A stretch of DNA of 64,000 nucleotides, taken from assembly GCF_030159855.1 (NCBI RefSeq), contig NZ_BSNG01000001.1, positions 868,001 to 932,000 of the forward strand, written 5' to 3'. Under the pieces are notes generated by a model, which had not been told where the DNA came from, did no database searches, and saw only the letters and a list, made by a program, of their open reading frames with translations. The DNA comes from Devosia yakushimensis. Its GTDB lineage: Bacteria > Pseudomonadota > Alphaproteobacteria > Rhizobiales > Devosiaceae. The position numbers and the translations under genes were made by a program. Shown in pieces: positions 42,665-51,214 of the stretch. How positions within the stretch are numbered: the stretch's first letter is position 1; each line of letters begins with the position of its first letter.

Positions 42665-43129
42665 ATGAGCTTGCCGCAGTTTCCGGTTGAGGGTGGTTGC
42701 CAGTGTGGTGCGGTGCGCTATCGGCTGAGGGCATCACCGCTTTCGGTTTATAACTGCCACTGCAAGGACTGCCAGCGGTTTTCGGGCGCGGCCTGGTCGA
42801 TGTCGATGGTCGTCAGGGACGGCGATTTCGAGCTGCTGGGCGGCAAGACCGAGCGTTATGACCGCAAGGCCGATAGCGGCAATGTCATCGTCATGAATTT
42901 CTGCGCCCATTGCCACAACTGGCTCTGGAACGATCCACCGGTGGGCAACATCAAGGTGGTGCGCGCCGGCACGCTTGACGATCTCGATTGGGCCGCGCCG
43001 GTTGGCAATATCTGGACCGACAGCAAGGCGGCCTGGGTCGAAATCGATCCGGGCCAAGTCAATTTCGCCAAGGGCGCGGTCGATCGGACACCTTTGTTCG
43101 AGGCCTGGACCCGCCCGCATCAGGATTGA
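42665..43129 (+). CDS. GFA/CENP-V domain protein
   Basis: 154 residues from the ATG at 42665, with GGGAGGA close upstream; the ATG at 42644 lacks a site. The zinc-binding cysteines of the glutathione-dependent formaldehyde-activating fold are present: GGCQCGAVRY, YNCHCKDCQR and FCAHCHNWLW. Most members bind zinc but their reaction is unknown. The UPF0303 gene follows closely on the same strand. Confidence 0.9.
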   Translation: MSLPQFPVEGGCQCGAVRYRLRASPLSVYNCHCKDCQRFSGAAWSMSMVVRDGDFELLGGKTERYDRKADSGNVIVMNFCAHCHNWLWNDPPVGNIKVVRAGTLDDLDWAAPVGNIWTDSKAAWVEIDPGQVNFAKGAVDRTPLFEAWTRPHQD

Positions 43130-43134
43130 GTGAC

Positions 43135-43626
43135 ATGACCACTGAAAACGATATCGCCCTGGTCAAAAAGCAGGAAACCGGGCTGGTGCTCGCCCGCTTC
43201 GACGAGGAGGTGGCTTACGAGATCGGTTCGGCCATCCGGGCGCGGGCGCTTGCCGAAGGCTTGTCGCTGGTGGTCGATATCCGCACCTGGGACCGGCAAT
43301 TGTTCTTTTCGGCCACGGCTGGAACCAGCGCCGACAATACCGAATGGGTGCGCCGCAAGATCAATAGTGTACGCCGCTATCAGAAGGCCAGCTATCGCCT
43401 GGTGCTGGAGCGTGGCGAGGGGGTGTTTCCCCCGCAATCGGGCGCCGACCCGGCTGATTTCGTCATGGCGGGCGGCGGCTTTCCCATTCGAGTGACCGGC
43501 GCGGGCATTGTCGGGGCAGTCACCGTTTCGGGCCTGCCGGGGCGGGATGACCATGGCGTCGTGGTCGATGCCCTCTGCGATCATCTGGGGCTGGATAAGA
43601 AAATCTTTGCCCTGCCGAAGCAATAA
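43135..43626 (+). CDS. UPF0303/heme-degrading-type (GlcG/HbpS-fold) protein
   Basis: 163 residues from the ATG at 43135, five bases after the GFA gene. The fold signature is clear: YEIGSAIRARALAEGLSLVV, then DIRTWDRQLFFSA, NTEWVRRKINSVRR and FPIRVTGAGIVGAVTVSGL at the end of the domain. The GlcG/HbpS/UPF0303 family binds heme or small ligands in some members; function is not settled. Confidence 0.88.
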   Translation: MTTENDIALVKKQETGLVLARFDEEVAYEIGSAIRARALAEGLSLVVDIRTWDRQLFFSATAGTSADNTEWVRRKINSVRRYQKASYRLVLERGEGVFPPQSGADPADFVMAGGGFPIRVTGAGIVGAVTVSGLPGRDDHGVVVDALCDHLGLDKKIFALPKQ

Positions 43627-43705
43627 GGCACACCTTCTCCGCAGATAGACTTGACTGTGACGCGGCTTTGTCGCGAATAGCGAGATATCGCCTCGGGGGC
43701 TTGCG

Positions 43706-44593
43706 ATGAAACTCAATTACCTGCTGCTCGACGTCTTTACGCGTCATCGCCTCAAGGGCAATCCACTTGCCGTGGTGCTCAAGGCCGATGGCCTGCTCGA
43801 TGGCGAGATGCAGGCCATCGCCAATGAGTTCAATCTCAGCGAAACCATCTTCATCCTCAAGCCGCAGGCCGAACGCAATACGGCCTCGGTGCGCATTTTC
43901 ACGCCCCATACCGAGCTGCCTTTTGCCGGTCATCCGACGATCGGCGCCACGGTGGCGCTGGGCCTGCAGCACAAGGCCAGCGTGATGCGCATCGAGGAAC
44001 AGGTGGGGCTCATCACTGCGCTTTTCGAGCGCGTCGACAAGCGCACCGGCGAGGCCCGCTTTGCCCTGCCGCAATTGCCCGAGCCTGCCGGCCAATCCGG
44101 GGAGATCCGGGACATGGCGCTGGCGCTGGGGATCGAGGGCGAAGACATCGGGTGCGGCGATCTGCGGCCGGCGGTATTTTCGGCCGGGAACCTGTTTCAT
44201 CTCGTGCCCGTGCACGATGCGGGCGTCCTGGCGCGAATCCGGGTCAATGACGGCCATTGGCAACAGGCCTTCCCCCATGGCCGCCACGCCGTCTATATCT
44301 TCACCCGCACACCCGAAGAGCCCGGCAATGATTTTGCCGCCCGCATGTTGAAGCCCGGTTCCCCCGAAGACCCCGGCACCGGCTCGGCCGCTGCCGCGCT
44401 GATCGGCCTTCTGGCCGAACACGCCGAATTCACCACCGGCCAGGCTGATTACATTCTGCGCCAGGGCCATGAAATGGGCCGGCCCTGCACCATCACCTTG
44501 CAATTGCGCAAGGACAATGGCGTCTTGGTGCATGGCGGCATCGGCGGCCATGCCGTCATTACGGGCGAGGGCGTGCTCGATCTGGGGGATTGA
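43706..44593 (+). CDS. PhzF-family isomerase
   Basis: 295 residues with the diaminopimelate-epimerase-like double fold. The catalytic Glu is Glu46 in NLSET; RIFTPHTELPFAGHPTIGA is the substrate loop and EDPGTGSAAAALIGLL the second one. Members isomerise trans-2,3-dihydro-3-hydroxyanthranilate in phenazine producers, but most homologues outside those operons have unknown substrates. No other phenazine gene is nearby, so a phenazine role is not suggested. Confidence 0.93.
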   Translation: MKLNYLLLDVFTRHRLKGNPLAVVLKADGLLDGEMQAIANEFNLSETIFILKPQAERNTASVRIFTPHTELPFAGHPTIGATVALGLQHKASVMRIEEQVGLITALFERVDKRTGEARFALPQLPEPAGQSGEIRDMALALGIEGEDIGCGDLRPAVFSAGNLFHLVPVHDAGVLARIRVNDGHWQQAFPHGRHAVYIFTRTPEEPGNDFAARMLKPGSPEDPGTGSAAAALIGLLAEHAEFTTGQADYILRQGHEMGRPCTITLQLRKDNGVLVHGGIGGHAVITGEGVLDLGD

Positions 44594-44647
44594 GGGCGGG
44601 GGGACCTGCTTCCTACCCACAATGCCGTTGTGAAAGGTTAAGCATCG

Positions 44648-44704
44648 CCGTTCGTGTCGAACGGAAATCGCTAAACGCGCCTTGCATCCAAAGCGTGTTT
44701 AGCG
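44648..44704 (+). promoter_or_regulatory. Two inverted repeats in the region before leuA
   Basis: CCGTTCG-TGT-CGAACGG (44648-44664) is a perfect hairpin. CGCTAAACGCG (44669-44679) pairs with CGTGTTTAGCG (44694-44704), allowing one G-T pair. They lie after phzF and 29 bases before the Leu-rich mini-ORF; they could end phzF transcription or bind a regulator. Confidence 0.45.
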
Positions 44705-44732
44705 CATTCTTGATTCAAACAGGACTTCGTAA

Positions 44733-44858
44733 ATGCAGCGCAAGCGCGCCATTGCTATCGCCATCGAACAACGCCAGGCCCAGCAGGCCCGCTTTGTCAT
44801 GGCTGCAGGTCTGCTGCTTCTGCCCGCTGCCCTGCTCCTTCTTCTTATCAGCCCCTGA
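44733..44858 (+). CDS. Leu-rich mini-ORF, possible leuA leader peptide
   Basis: 41 residues from the ATG at 44733, preceded by AGGA. The first 21 are basic and polar (MQRKRAIAIAIEQRQAQQAR); the end is GLLLLPAALLLLLISP with nine leucines in thirteen codons (CTG, CTT, CTC mixed). The stop codon falls inside a stem (CCCTGA 44853-44858 with TCAGGG 44890-44895), and a second hairpin at 44928-44953 sits just before the leuA ribosome site. This fits a leader peptide that senses leucine, but a small single-span membrane protein is an alternative. Confidence 0.6.
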   Translation: MQRKRAIAIAIEQRQAQQARFVMAAGLLLLPAALLLLLISP

Positions 44859-44927
44859 TCACCGGCAGCTCGGATAAGCGAGCGGGTCGTCAGGGGATTA
44901 TGCCATCAGCCGAACAGCAAAATGTCC

Positions 44928-44953
44928 GGCCTGCAGAGCCACGACTCTGGGCC
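44928..44953 (+). promoter_or_regulatory. Hairpin before the leuA ribosome site
   Basis: GGCC-TG-CAGAG, loop CCACGA, CTCTG-GGCC forms a 9-bp stem with a two-base bulge, ending eight bases before AGGAAAA of leuA. There is no U-run, so it would act on translation or with Rho rather than as an intrinsic terminator. It also covers an alternative in-frame ATG at 44922. Confidence 0.5.
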
Positions 44954-44972
44954 GCCCGATAGGAAAAGACCA

Positions 44973-46535
44973 ATGACCGCCCCGACGACCGACAGCAATA
45001 AAGACCGCGTCTTCATCTTCGACACCACGTTGCGCGACGGCGAGCAATCGCCCGGCGCCACCATGACACTCGAAGAAAAGCTGCAGGTTGCCGAAACGCT
45101 CGACGATATGGGCGTCGATATCATCGAGGCCGGCTTTCCCATCGCCTCCAATGGTGATTTCGAGGCCGTCGTCGCCGTTGCCAAGCAGGTCAAGCGGGCA
45201 ACCGTGGCCGGGTTGGCGCGCGCCATCACCGCCGATATCGACCGCGCCGGCGAGGCGGTGCGCCATGCCCGCCGCGGTCGCATCCACACTTTCGTGTCCA
45301 CCTCGCCGATCCATCTGGCCCATCAGATGAAAAAGACCGAGGACGAGGTGATCGAGATCATCGCGCGCACCGTCGCCCAGGCCCGCAACCTGATCGACGA
45401 CGTCGAATGGTCGGCCATGGATGCCACGCGCACGCCGCTGGAATTCCTCAAGCGCTGCGTCGAAACCGCCATCAAGGCCGGCGCCACCACGATCAACCTG
45501 CCCGATACTGTCGGCTATGCTGTGCCGGACGAGCATGAAAAGATGTTCCGGGATATCATCACGCTGGTCCCCGGCGCCGATAAGGCGATCTTTTCGGCGC
45601 ATTGCCATAACGATCTGGGCTTGGCTGTCGCCAATTCTCTGGCTGCCGTGCGCGGCGGCGCCCGCCAGGTGGAATGCACCATTAATGGCCTGGGCGAGCG
45701 GGCCGGCAATGCCGCGCTCGAAGAGATTGTGATGGCGCTGCGCACCCGGGGCGACGTCATGCCCTATCACACCGAAATCGAGACCACCCATCTGGCCCGC
45801 GCCAGCAAGGTGGTTTCGGCGGCCGCCAATTTCCCGGTGCAATACAACAAGGCCATCGTGGGCAAGAATGCCTTCGCCCATGAAAGTGGCATCCACCAGG
45901 ACGGCATGCTCAAGAATGCCGAGACCTATGAAATCATGACGCCAGCCAGCGTGGGTATCAAGGAAACCACCTTGGTCATGGGCAAGCATTCGGGCCGCGC
46001 CGCCTTCAAGGACAAGCTGCGCGAGCTGGGCTATGAACTGGGTGACAATGCCTTCCAGGAAGCCTTTGTGCGCTTCAAGGACCTGGCTGACCGCAAGAAG
46101 CATGTCTACGACGCCGATATCGTGGCGCTGGTGGATGACGAAGTCGGCTCGGTGGGCGATCGCATCAAGCTGGTCGATATGCAGGTCATTTCCAAAACCG
46201 GTGGCGTCCACAAATGCGATCTGACGCTCTCGATTGACGGCGAGGAAACCTCGGTCAGCTTTGAGGGCACGGGTTCGGTCGATGCCATTTTCAACGCCAT
46301 CAAACTGGCCGTGGGCAAGGAGCCGCATCTGGTGCTCTATGCCATTGACGGTGTGACCGGGGGCACCGATGCGCAGGCATCGGCCCATGTGCGTTTGGAA
46401 ATGAACGGGCGCCTGGTTTCCGGCAATGCGGCCGAGCCCGATACGCTGGTGGCCTCGGCCCGCGCCTATCTCAACGCCTATAACCGCCTGCTGATCGAAC
46501 GCGGCGCCGCCGCGCAAGGCGCCATGGCCGGATAG
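44973..46535 (+). CDS. leuA: 2-isopropylmalate synthase
   Basis: 520 residues from the ATG at 44973, chosen for the AGGAAAA site; the ATG at 44922 has none. It commits 2-ketoisovalerate to leucine. The HMGL-type barrel shows IFDTTLRDGEQSPGATM at the N-terminus, the metal histidines in FSAHCHNDLGLAVAN, and a GNAALEEIVMAL segment. The C-terminal regulatory domain, which binds leucine, covers about residues 390-515. It is preceded by a Leu-rich mini-ORF. Confidence 0.97.
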   Translation: MTAPTTDSNKDRVFIFDTTLRDGEQSPGATMTLEEKLQVAETLDDMGVDIIEAGFPIASNGDFEAVVAVAKQVKRATVAGLARAITADIDRAGEAVRHARRGRIHTFVSTSPIHLAHQMKKTEDEVIEIIARTVAQARNLIDDVEWSAMDATRTPLEFLKRCVETAIKAGATTINLPDTVGYAVPDEHEKMFRDIITLVPGADKAIFSAHCHNDLGLAVANSLAAVRGGARQVECTINGLGERAGNAALEEIVMALRTRGDVMPYHTEIETTHLARASKVVSAAANFPVQYNKAIVGKNAFAHESGIHQDGMLKNAETYEIMTPASVGIKETTLVMGKHSGRAAFKDKLRELGYELGDNAFQEAFVRFKDLADRKKHVYDADIVALVDDEVGSVGDRIKLVDMQVISKTGGVHKCDLTLSIDGEETSVSFEGTGSVDAIFNAIKLAVGKEPHLVLYAIDGVTGGTDAQASAHVRLEMNGRLVSGNAAEPDTLVASARAYLNAYNRLLIERGAAAQGAMAG

Positions 46536-46589
46536 ACATAAGAATTCCCCGTGCCCCGACCCATCGCGGCCGGGGCAGGGAGGAAAGCA

Positions 46590-47039
46590 ATGGGATATGA
46601 GTTAGTCGAGGTCACTGATCCCACCGATTGGGCGGTTTATCATGCCATCCGCCGACGGGAATTGTTCGAGGCGCGCGGGCGGTTCGGCATTTACGACGAA
46701 AATTATCCGGGCGAGCGCGAGCCCAATATGTACCACTATCTGCTCAAGCATGACGGCGTGCCGCTCGGCACGACGCGTCTTGATGTGCGCGAAGATGGCA
46801 CGTCCATCTTCCGGCTCGTGGCCATTACCGCGACCGAGCAGGGGCGGGGGCACGGAAGGGTGCTTTCCGAAATGGTGGAGCAGCGCGCGCGGGATTTCGG
46901 CACCAGCACATTATTCGTCAACGCCGCGCCCACTGCGGTCGGCTATTACGAAAAGACTGGGTGGCACCGGCATGTGTGGGATGCTGAAGAGCTGGCCGGT
47001 ATTTCGGGCGACTGCATCCAGATGCGTAAGCTGCTTTAG
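46590..47039 (+). CDS. GNAT acetyltransferase
   Basis: 149 residues from the ATG at 46590 with AGGGAGGAAAG upstream. The acetyl-CoA loop is QGRGHGRVL, followed by LFVNAAPTAVGYYEKTGW, the usual C-terminal GNAT pattern. An N-terminal RRRELFEARGRFGIYDENYP is distinctive but I cannot link it to a known substrate. It follows leuA after 54 bases. Confidence 0.85.
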   Translation: MGYELVEVTDPTDWAVYHAIRRRELFEARGRFGIYDENYPGEREPNMYHYLLKHDGVPLGTTRLDVREDGTSIFRLVAITATEQGRGHGRVLSEMVEQRARDFGTSTLFVNAAPTAVGYYEKTGWHRHVWDAEELAGISGDCIQMRKLL

Positions 47040-47054
47040 CCCTCCCCAATCACC

Positions 47055-47237
47055 GCGCTTCCCTCGGGGTCGAGCCCGAGGATGTGATGGAGGTGGGGTG
47101 GATTTGGGCCCTTCCAGACCCGTATCTTTCCACAATGTCATTCCGGCGCAGGCCGGAATCCATTCTGTGACTTTTCCGCATTCAACATGCTTGGGCGGGC
47201 TTCAGCATGGATCCCGGCCTGCGCCGGGATGACATCG
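47055..47237. repeat. Cluster of intergenic palindromes (families A and D)
   Basis: CCCTCGGGGTCGAGCCCGAGG lies at about 47062-47083 and ATTCCGGCGCAGGCCGGAAT at about 47141-47160. GGATCCCGGCCTGCGCCGGG, continuing ATGACAT, lies at about 47211-47236 and is the inverted partner of the second. The last two can pair over about 70 bases. The gap lies between a GNAT gene and the convergent aminotransferase. Confidence 0.8.
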
Positions 47238-47261
47238 TGGTATGGAGGGCGAATGTGCCAC

Positions 47262-48398
47262 TCACCCCAGCTCCGCCAGCACCTCGCCCAATGCCTGATC
47301 AAAGAGCGCGCGATCCGCCGCCGTCCCGGCACTGACGCGGATACAGCGGTTCAACCCCGCCACCACCGGCTTGCGCACGAACACGCCGCGCTGGGCCAAT
47401 CCATCGAGAATCGCCTGGGCATAGGCGCCATCCCGGCCGCAATCTATGGCGAGGAAATTCGTCGCGGTGGGCAGCGGTGTCAGGCCATGGCGACTGGCGA
47501 TGGCGGCTGTGTCCTCCAGCGATGCCCGCACGGCCGCGAGCGAGCTTTCCAGATGCGCGCCGTCGGCTAATGCAGCAATGGCGGCCGCCTGGGCGACATT
47601 GCTGATGCCGAAATGGTTGCGGATGCGGTTGAAGGCCGAAATATTGGCGGCGTCGCCCAGAACATAACCGACGCGCGCTCCTGCCAGACCATAGGCCTTG
47701 GAGAAGGTGCGCATGCGCAGCAGGTTGCTGCATCCGGCGTCGAAGGCGGGGATTGTGCCGGCGGGCGCAAACTCTCCATAGGCCTCGTCGAGCACGATCA
47801 TGGTGGTGTCCGGGACGGCAGCGATGAAGCGTTCGATGGAGGCTGCGTCCCACCAACTTCCCATCGGGTTGTCGGGATTGGCGAGATAGACCATGGCCGC
47901 CTGCGTTTCGCGGGCAGCGCGGGCGAGCGCGTCGATGTCTTCGCGGTCCCCGATATAGGGCACCGTATGCATCTGCGCACCATAGCCGGCGATATGATAG
48001 TTGAAGGTCGGATAGCCGCCCAGCGAGGTAACGATCGTTGAGCCCGGCGCTGCGAAGAGCCGCACGGCCATGCCCAGAATCGCGTCCACACCTTCCCCCG
48101 GCATCACATTGGCCGCGGAGATGTCCAGATGGGCGGCGATGGCCTCGCGTAGATCGTGATTTTCCGGGTCTCCATAATGCCAGCTTTCCCTCGCGGCTGA
48201 TGTCATGGCGGCAAGAACCGATGGGGCGGGGCCGAAGGGGCTCTCATTGGCTCCGATTCGCGCCCGGAGCGGCACGCCGCTGCGCCGGGCGATGGCTTCC
48301 GGGCCGACAAAGGGCACCGTTTCGGGCAGGGTGGCGGCGATGGGAGCAAGACTGGGACGCGGCACGGGAGGTATCCGGGTAAGGAATTCGCCCTTCAT
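47262..48398 (-). CDS. HisC-like aminotransferase
   Basis: 378 residues, fold type I aminotransferase. The pyridoxal-binding Lys234 is in MRTFSKAYGLAGARVGY, with ANPDNPMGSW before it and IVLDEAYGEF upstream (Asp/Tyr contacts to the cofactor). It resembles histidinol-phosphate aminotransferase, but no other his gene is near and the N-terminus (GPEAIARRSG) is typical of HisC paralogues with other amino acid substrates. I therefore give no gene symbol. Confidence 0.88.
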   Translation of the reverse strand: MKGEFLTRIPPVPRPSLAPIAATLPETVPFVGPEAIARRSGVPLRARIGANESPFGPAPSVLAAMTSAARESWHYGDPENHDLREAIAAHLDISAANVMPGEGVDAILGMAVRLFAAPGSTIVTSLGGYPTFNYHIAGYGAQMHTVPYIGDREDIDALARAARETQAAMVYLANPDNPMGSWWDAASIERFIAAVPDTTMIVLDEAYGEFAPAGTIPAFDAGCSNLLRMRTFSKAYGLAGARVGYVLGDAANISAFNRIRNHFGISNVAQAAAIAALADGAHLESSLAAVRASLEDTAAIASRHGLTPLPTATNFLAIDCGRDGAYAQAILDGLAQRGVFVRKPVVAGLNRCIRVSAGTAADRALFDQALGEVLAELG

Positions 48399-48643
48399 CC
48401 TATAACCAGTGCCGCTTCACGCGACAGGGCAGCGTGGAAAACGGCAGGTTGTGCACAGCGATTAAGTCGCTTGCATCGGATAAGTGCCGGGAAAATCAGG
48501 CGCTCTTGGCAGCTTTTCCAAGGATGGCATTTGCTTCAAATGCGACGCTTCCGGGCAAGGTCTGAGAAGGCATGCGGGTCCACTTTCCGGCCTGTGTCAG
48601 TTTTCTGACGCTCTACAAAACTGATTCTTCCAAGGAGCACCGC

Positions 48644-48847
48644 ATGCCGCCAACCTATGTTCTTGCCAAGGACCATCTCCAGCGTGCCGCGACGATTCTG
48701 CAGGGGGCAGACCAGCGCTCGGCACAGCTCCGCCACATCATTGAACGGACCATTGGATTGATGGATGAATTCCGCCCCGAAACTGTCGCGCGTCCGGACA
48801 ATGTCCTGGATTTCGCGACGTTCCGGCACCGCCAGGCCAAGTACTGA
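48644..48847 (+). CDS. Small hypothetical protein (67 residues)
   Basis: The ATG at 48644 has AAGGAG seven bases upstream. Composition is helical and slightly basic: HLQRAATILQGADQRSAQLR, then HIIERTIGLMDEF and a tail VLDFATFRHRQAKY. No membrane segment, no cysteine. I recognise no family. It stands between the divergent aminotransferase and convergent MscS genes. Confidence 0.7.
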   Translation: MPPTYVLAKDHLQRAATILQGADQRSAQLRHIIERTIGLMDEFRPETVARPDNVLDFATFRHRQAKY

Positions 48848-48894
48848 CGTATCACGGAGGCTGGCGGCAGAAGCCGCCGGCCCCGTCTGATTTT

Positions 48895-49746
48895 CTAGCT
48901 TCCCGATTGTGTCTCGGGGCTTGGATTGGCCGGATCAGGGGCCACTGTAATACCGCCGGTATCGCCTTCCTTCCTGATCAGTTCGCGGTTCAGCGCAAGT
49001 TTTGCTTCTTCGGTCAATGCATAAAGGGTGGGCAGATAGTCCTGCGTGGCCACCCAGGCGCGCAGCTGCATGTTGACTGAGGTGCCGGAAAAACTCTCTA
49101 CATGCACCAGCGGCGTCGGGTTCACCAGCACGCGTTTCTCGGCTCCCGCGATGCGCAGCAGCAGGCGGCGCGAATGGCCGATATCCACGCTGTCGGGCAC
49201 GCTGACATTGACGTCGATGCGCCGATTGGGCTCGCGGCTGTGATTGGTAATGGCCGAAGACCAGAGCTTCTGATTGGGCGTGAAAATGTAGAGCCCGCTC
49301 GAGGAGCGCAGCCGCGTGCCGAAGAGGCCGATTTCGACCACGACGCCTGCGACCCCGTCCCCCTGGATGAATTCGCCTATGGCGATGGGGCGCAGCACGA
49401 TCAGCATGATGCCCGCCGCGATATTGGCGAGCGTGCCCTGCAGCGCCAGGGCCACGGCAAGACCTGCCGCGCCGAGCACGGCGATGATGGAGCTATTGGC
49501 CACGCCCAATAGGTTGAGCGCGGTCACCACCGCAAAGATCAGAATGCCGTAGCGGGCGACCTGGGACAGCAGCGGAGCGAAGTTCTTGTCCACGCCATAG
49601 GCCAGCGGAAGGTAGGTCTTGATGGCATTGGCCGCGAGGCGCGACAGGTACCAGCCGGCCACCAGCACAGCGGCAATGGCCAGAAGGGTTACAGCATTGG
49701 CGCCGAGCCAATTTATCGGAATGAGCAGAAAATCATAAAACGTCAT
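48895..49746 (-). CDS. MscS-type mechanosensitive channel
   Basis: 283 residues from the ATG at 49746 (MTFYDFLL). Three membrane helices are followed by the pore-lining helix: VLGAAGLAVALALQGTLANI, with GIMLIVLRPIAIGEFI after it, the MscS signature. The cytoplasmic beta and alpha/beta domains follow (VGLFGTRLRSSSG-type segment, then IDVNVSVPDSVD). Such channels open on hypo-osmotic shock. An acidic Pro/Asn tail ends the chain. Confidence 0.94.
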   Translation of the reverse strand: MTFYDFLLIPINWLGANAVTLLAIAAVLVAGWYLSRLAANAIKTYLPLAYGVDKNFAPLLSQVARYGILIFAVVTALNLLGVANSSIIAVLGAAGLAVALALQGTLANIAAGIMLIVLRPIAIGEFIQGDGVAGVVVEIGLFGTRLRSSSGLYIFTPNQKLWSSAITNHSREPNRRIDVNVSVPDSVDIGHSRRLLLRIAGAEKRVLVNPTPLVHVESFSGTSVNMQLRAWVATQDYLPTLYALTEEAKLALNRELIRKEGDTGGITVAPDPANPSPETQSGS

Positions 49747-49884
49747 GGTTTGCCGGTCTCTGAGGCGGTTGGTCCGCCACTCTTTCCACATTAGCAAACC
49801 AGCGATGCGAGGAAAGTGCGCCTGAGCGCTAGACAGCCCGGAATCCCTTTGCTAGAGAGGCGCCACTTTGGAAGCCCCGGCAGG

Positions 49885-49960
49885 GGGCGAGTAGCTCAGC
49901 TGGTAGAGCAGACGACTCTTAATCGTCGGGTCCACGGTTCGAATCCGTGCTCGCCCACCA
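49885..49960 (+). tRNA. tRNA-Lys (anticodon CTT)
   Basis: 76 bases including an encoded CCA. Acceptor stem GGGCGAG/CTCGCCC, D arm GCTC...GAGC, anticodon stem GACGA/TCGTC with loop CTCTTAA (anticodon CTT, reading AAG), and T arm with GGTTCGAATCC. Complete cloverleaf. Confidence 0.97.
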
Positions 49961-50080
49961 AAGTTCCTCCCTAAAAGCAACAGCAGTGTGACGGTCCGTG
50001 CGGCCGATTTATCGTATTCGCTGTGCTGCCATCACCGTGGTTGATTGAGGTGTCGGTGTTCCGTGCATCCATCCCCTCCC

Positions 50081-50173
50081 ACCGTCGCTTCCCTCGGGCT
50101 TGACCCGAGGGCCTTTCTCAACCCGGCACAGGTGGCGAATGACCCTCGGGTCAAGCCCGAGGGAGGCGACGGT
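50081..50173. repeat. Inverted pair of family A palindromes
   Basis: CCGTCGCTTCCCTCGGGCTT, continuing GACCCGAGGG, and about 30 bases later CCCTCGGGTCAAGCCCGAGG, continuing GAGGCGACGG. Each copy is itself palindromic and the two are inverted relative to each other. It lies between the tRNA gene and the TerC-type gene; a TTGACA box at 50267-50272 downstream of it may belong to a promoter. Confidence 0.82.
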
Positions 50174-50389
50174 GATGTAGGGGGATGGTGCGAAATTGCT
50201 GACCTGCACAATGTCATCGCGGCGAAGTGTGACGGCCGACGCCACCAATCTGTCACCAACCTGTCAGTTGACACCCCGGCGCCCCGCATAGCCTGCGCCT
50301 TTCGTTCAATTCGGTGGATTTGCCCCTTTCTTCACCGCCAATTGAGGCCTATAGCCGGCGCGACATTTCAGCACTCCCAAGGCTTCAGC

Positions 50390-51079
50390 ATGTTCGGTAT
50401 CGATCCAAGTTTCTTCACGTCCTTGCTTCAGGTCATCATGATTGACCTCGTGCTGGCGGGGGACAATGCCGTGGTCATCGGCCTTGCCGCGGCCGGGCTG
50501 GCTTCCGATGTGCGCAAGAAAGCCATCCTCATCGGCATCATTGCCGCCACGGTGCTGCGCATCTGCTTCGCGTTGATTACGACGCAGCTGCTGTCGCTGG
50601 GCGGGGCGCTGCTGATCGCCGGTGGCGTACTGCTGCTCTATGTGTGCTGGAAGATGTATCGCGAACTCACCGTCTCCCATGAAGACGAAGAGGAAGCGAC
50701 CGAGGCGCTGGAAAATGCCGACCTCAATAAAGATGGCGCGGTTTCGGGCAAGGCGCCGCGCAAGACGCTGCGCCAGGCCGTCACCCAGATCATCATTGCC
50801 GACGTTTCCATGTCGCTCGACAACGTGCTGGCCGTGGCCGGGGCGGCGCAGCACCATTTCGAAGCGCTGATCTTTGGGCTTGCCCTGTCGGTGGTGATGA
50901 TGGGCGTTGCCGCCACCTTCATCGCCCGCCTGCTGCATCGCTATCGCTGGATCGCCTGGATCGGCCTGCTGATCATTCTCTATGTCGCCGCCAAGATGAT
51001 CTACGAAGGCGCCGATCAATGGCTCGGCTATACCCTGCCGCATATCCCGCTGGTCTATAACGGCGCCGGCGGTCATTAA
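50390..51079 (+). CDS. TerC-family (YjbE-type) membrane protein
   Basis: 229 residues from the ATG at 50390. It opens with IMIDLVLAGDNAVVIGLAAA, the TerC signature with charged residues inside the membrane, and repeats the pattern as IIIADVSMSLDNVLAVAGAA. A loop between the halves is acidic (HEDEEEATEALENADLNKDG) and could bind metal. YjbE-like members are tied to manganese export; this is a family property, not shown here. No yybP-ykoY riboswitch was seen upstream. Confidence 0.92.
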   Translation: MFGIDPSFFTSLLQVIMIDLVLAGDNAVVIGLAAAGLASDVRKKAILIGIIAATVLRICFALITTQLLSLGGALLIAGGVLLLYVCWKMYRELTVSHEDEEEATEALENADLNKDGAVSGKAPRKTLRQAVTQIIIADVSMSLDNVLAVAGAAQHHFEALIFGLALSVVMMGVAATFIARLLHRYRWIAWIGLLIILYVAAKMIYEGADQWLGYTLPHIPLVYNGAGGH

Positions 51080-51214
51080 ATCCCGTACCGCCCGTGCTAG
51101 CCTTTGGTAACCACGGGCGGAACTTTGCGGCATTTGTCATGCCGCAATAGGAAATTGCTCACCTTGAGGGCTTACCGTTACGCTCAGAAATGTCCCTGAG
51201 CAGGAAGCTCCAAG

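Noticed and set aside
43706..44593. PhzF as evidence for phenazine synthesis
   Set aside because: No other phz gene is near and PhzF-type isomerases are common in bacteria that make no phenazines.
47262..48398. hisC as part of histidine synthesis
   Set aside because: No his genes are nearby and the sequence has the look of a HisC paralogue; I give only the family.
50174..50389. A yybP-ykoY (manganese) riboswitch before the TerC-type gene
   Set aside because: I found no matching core motifs in this stretch, only the family A palindromes upstream and a TTGACA box.
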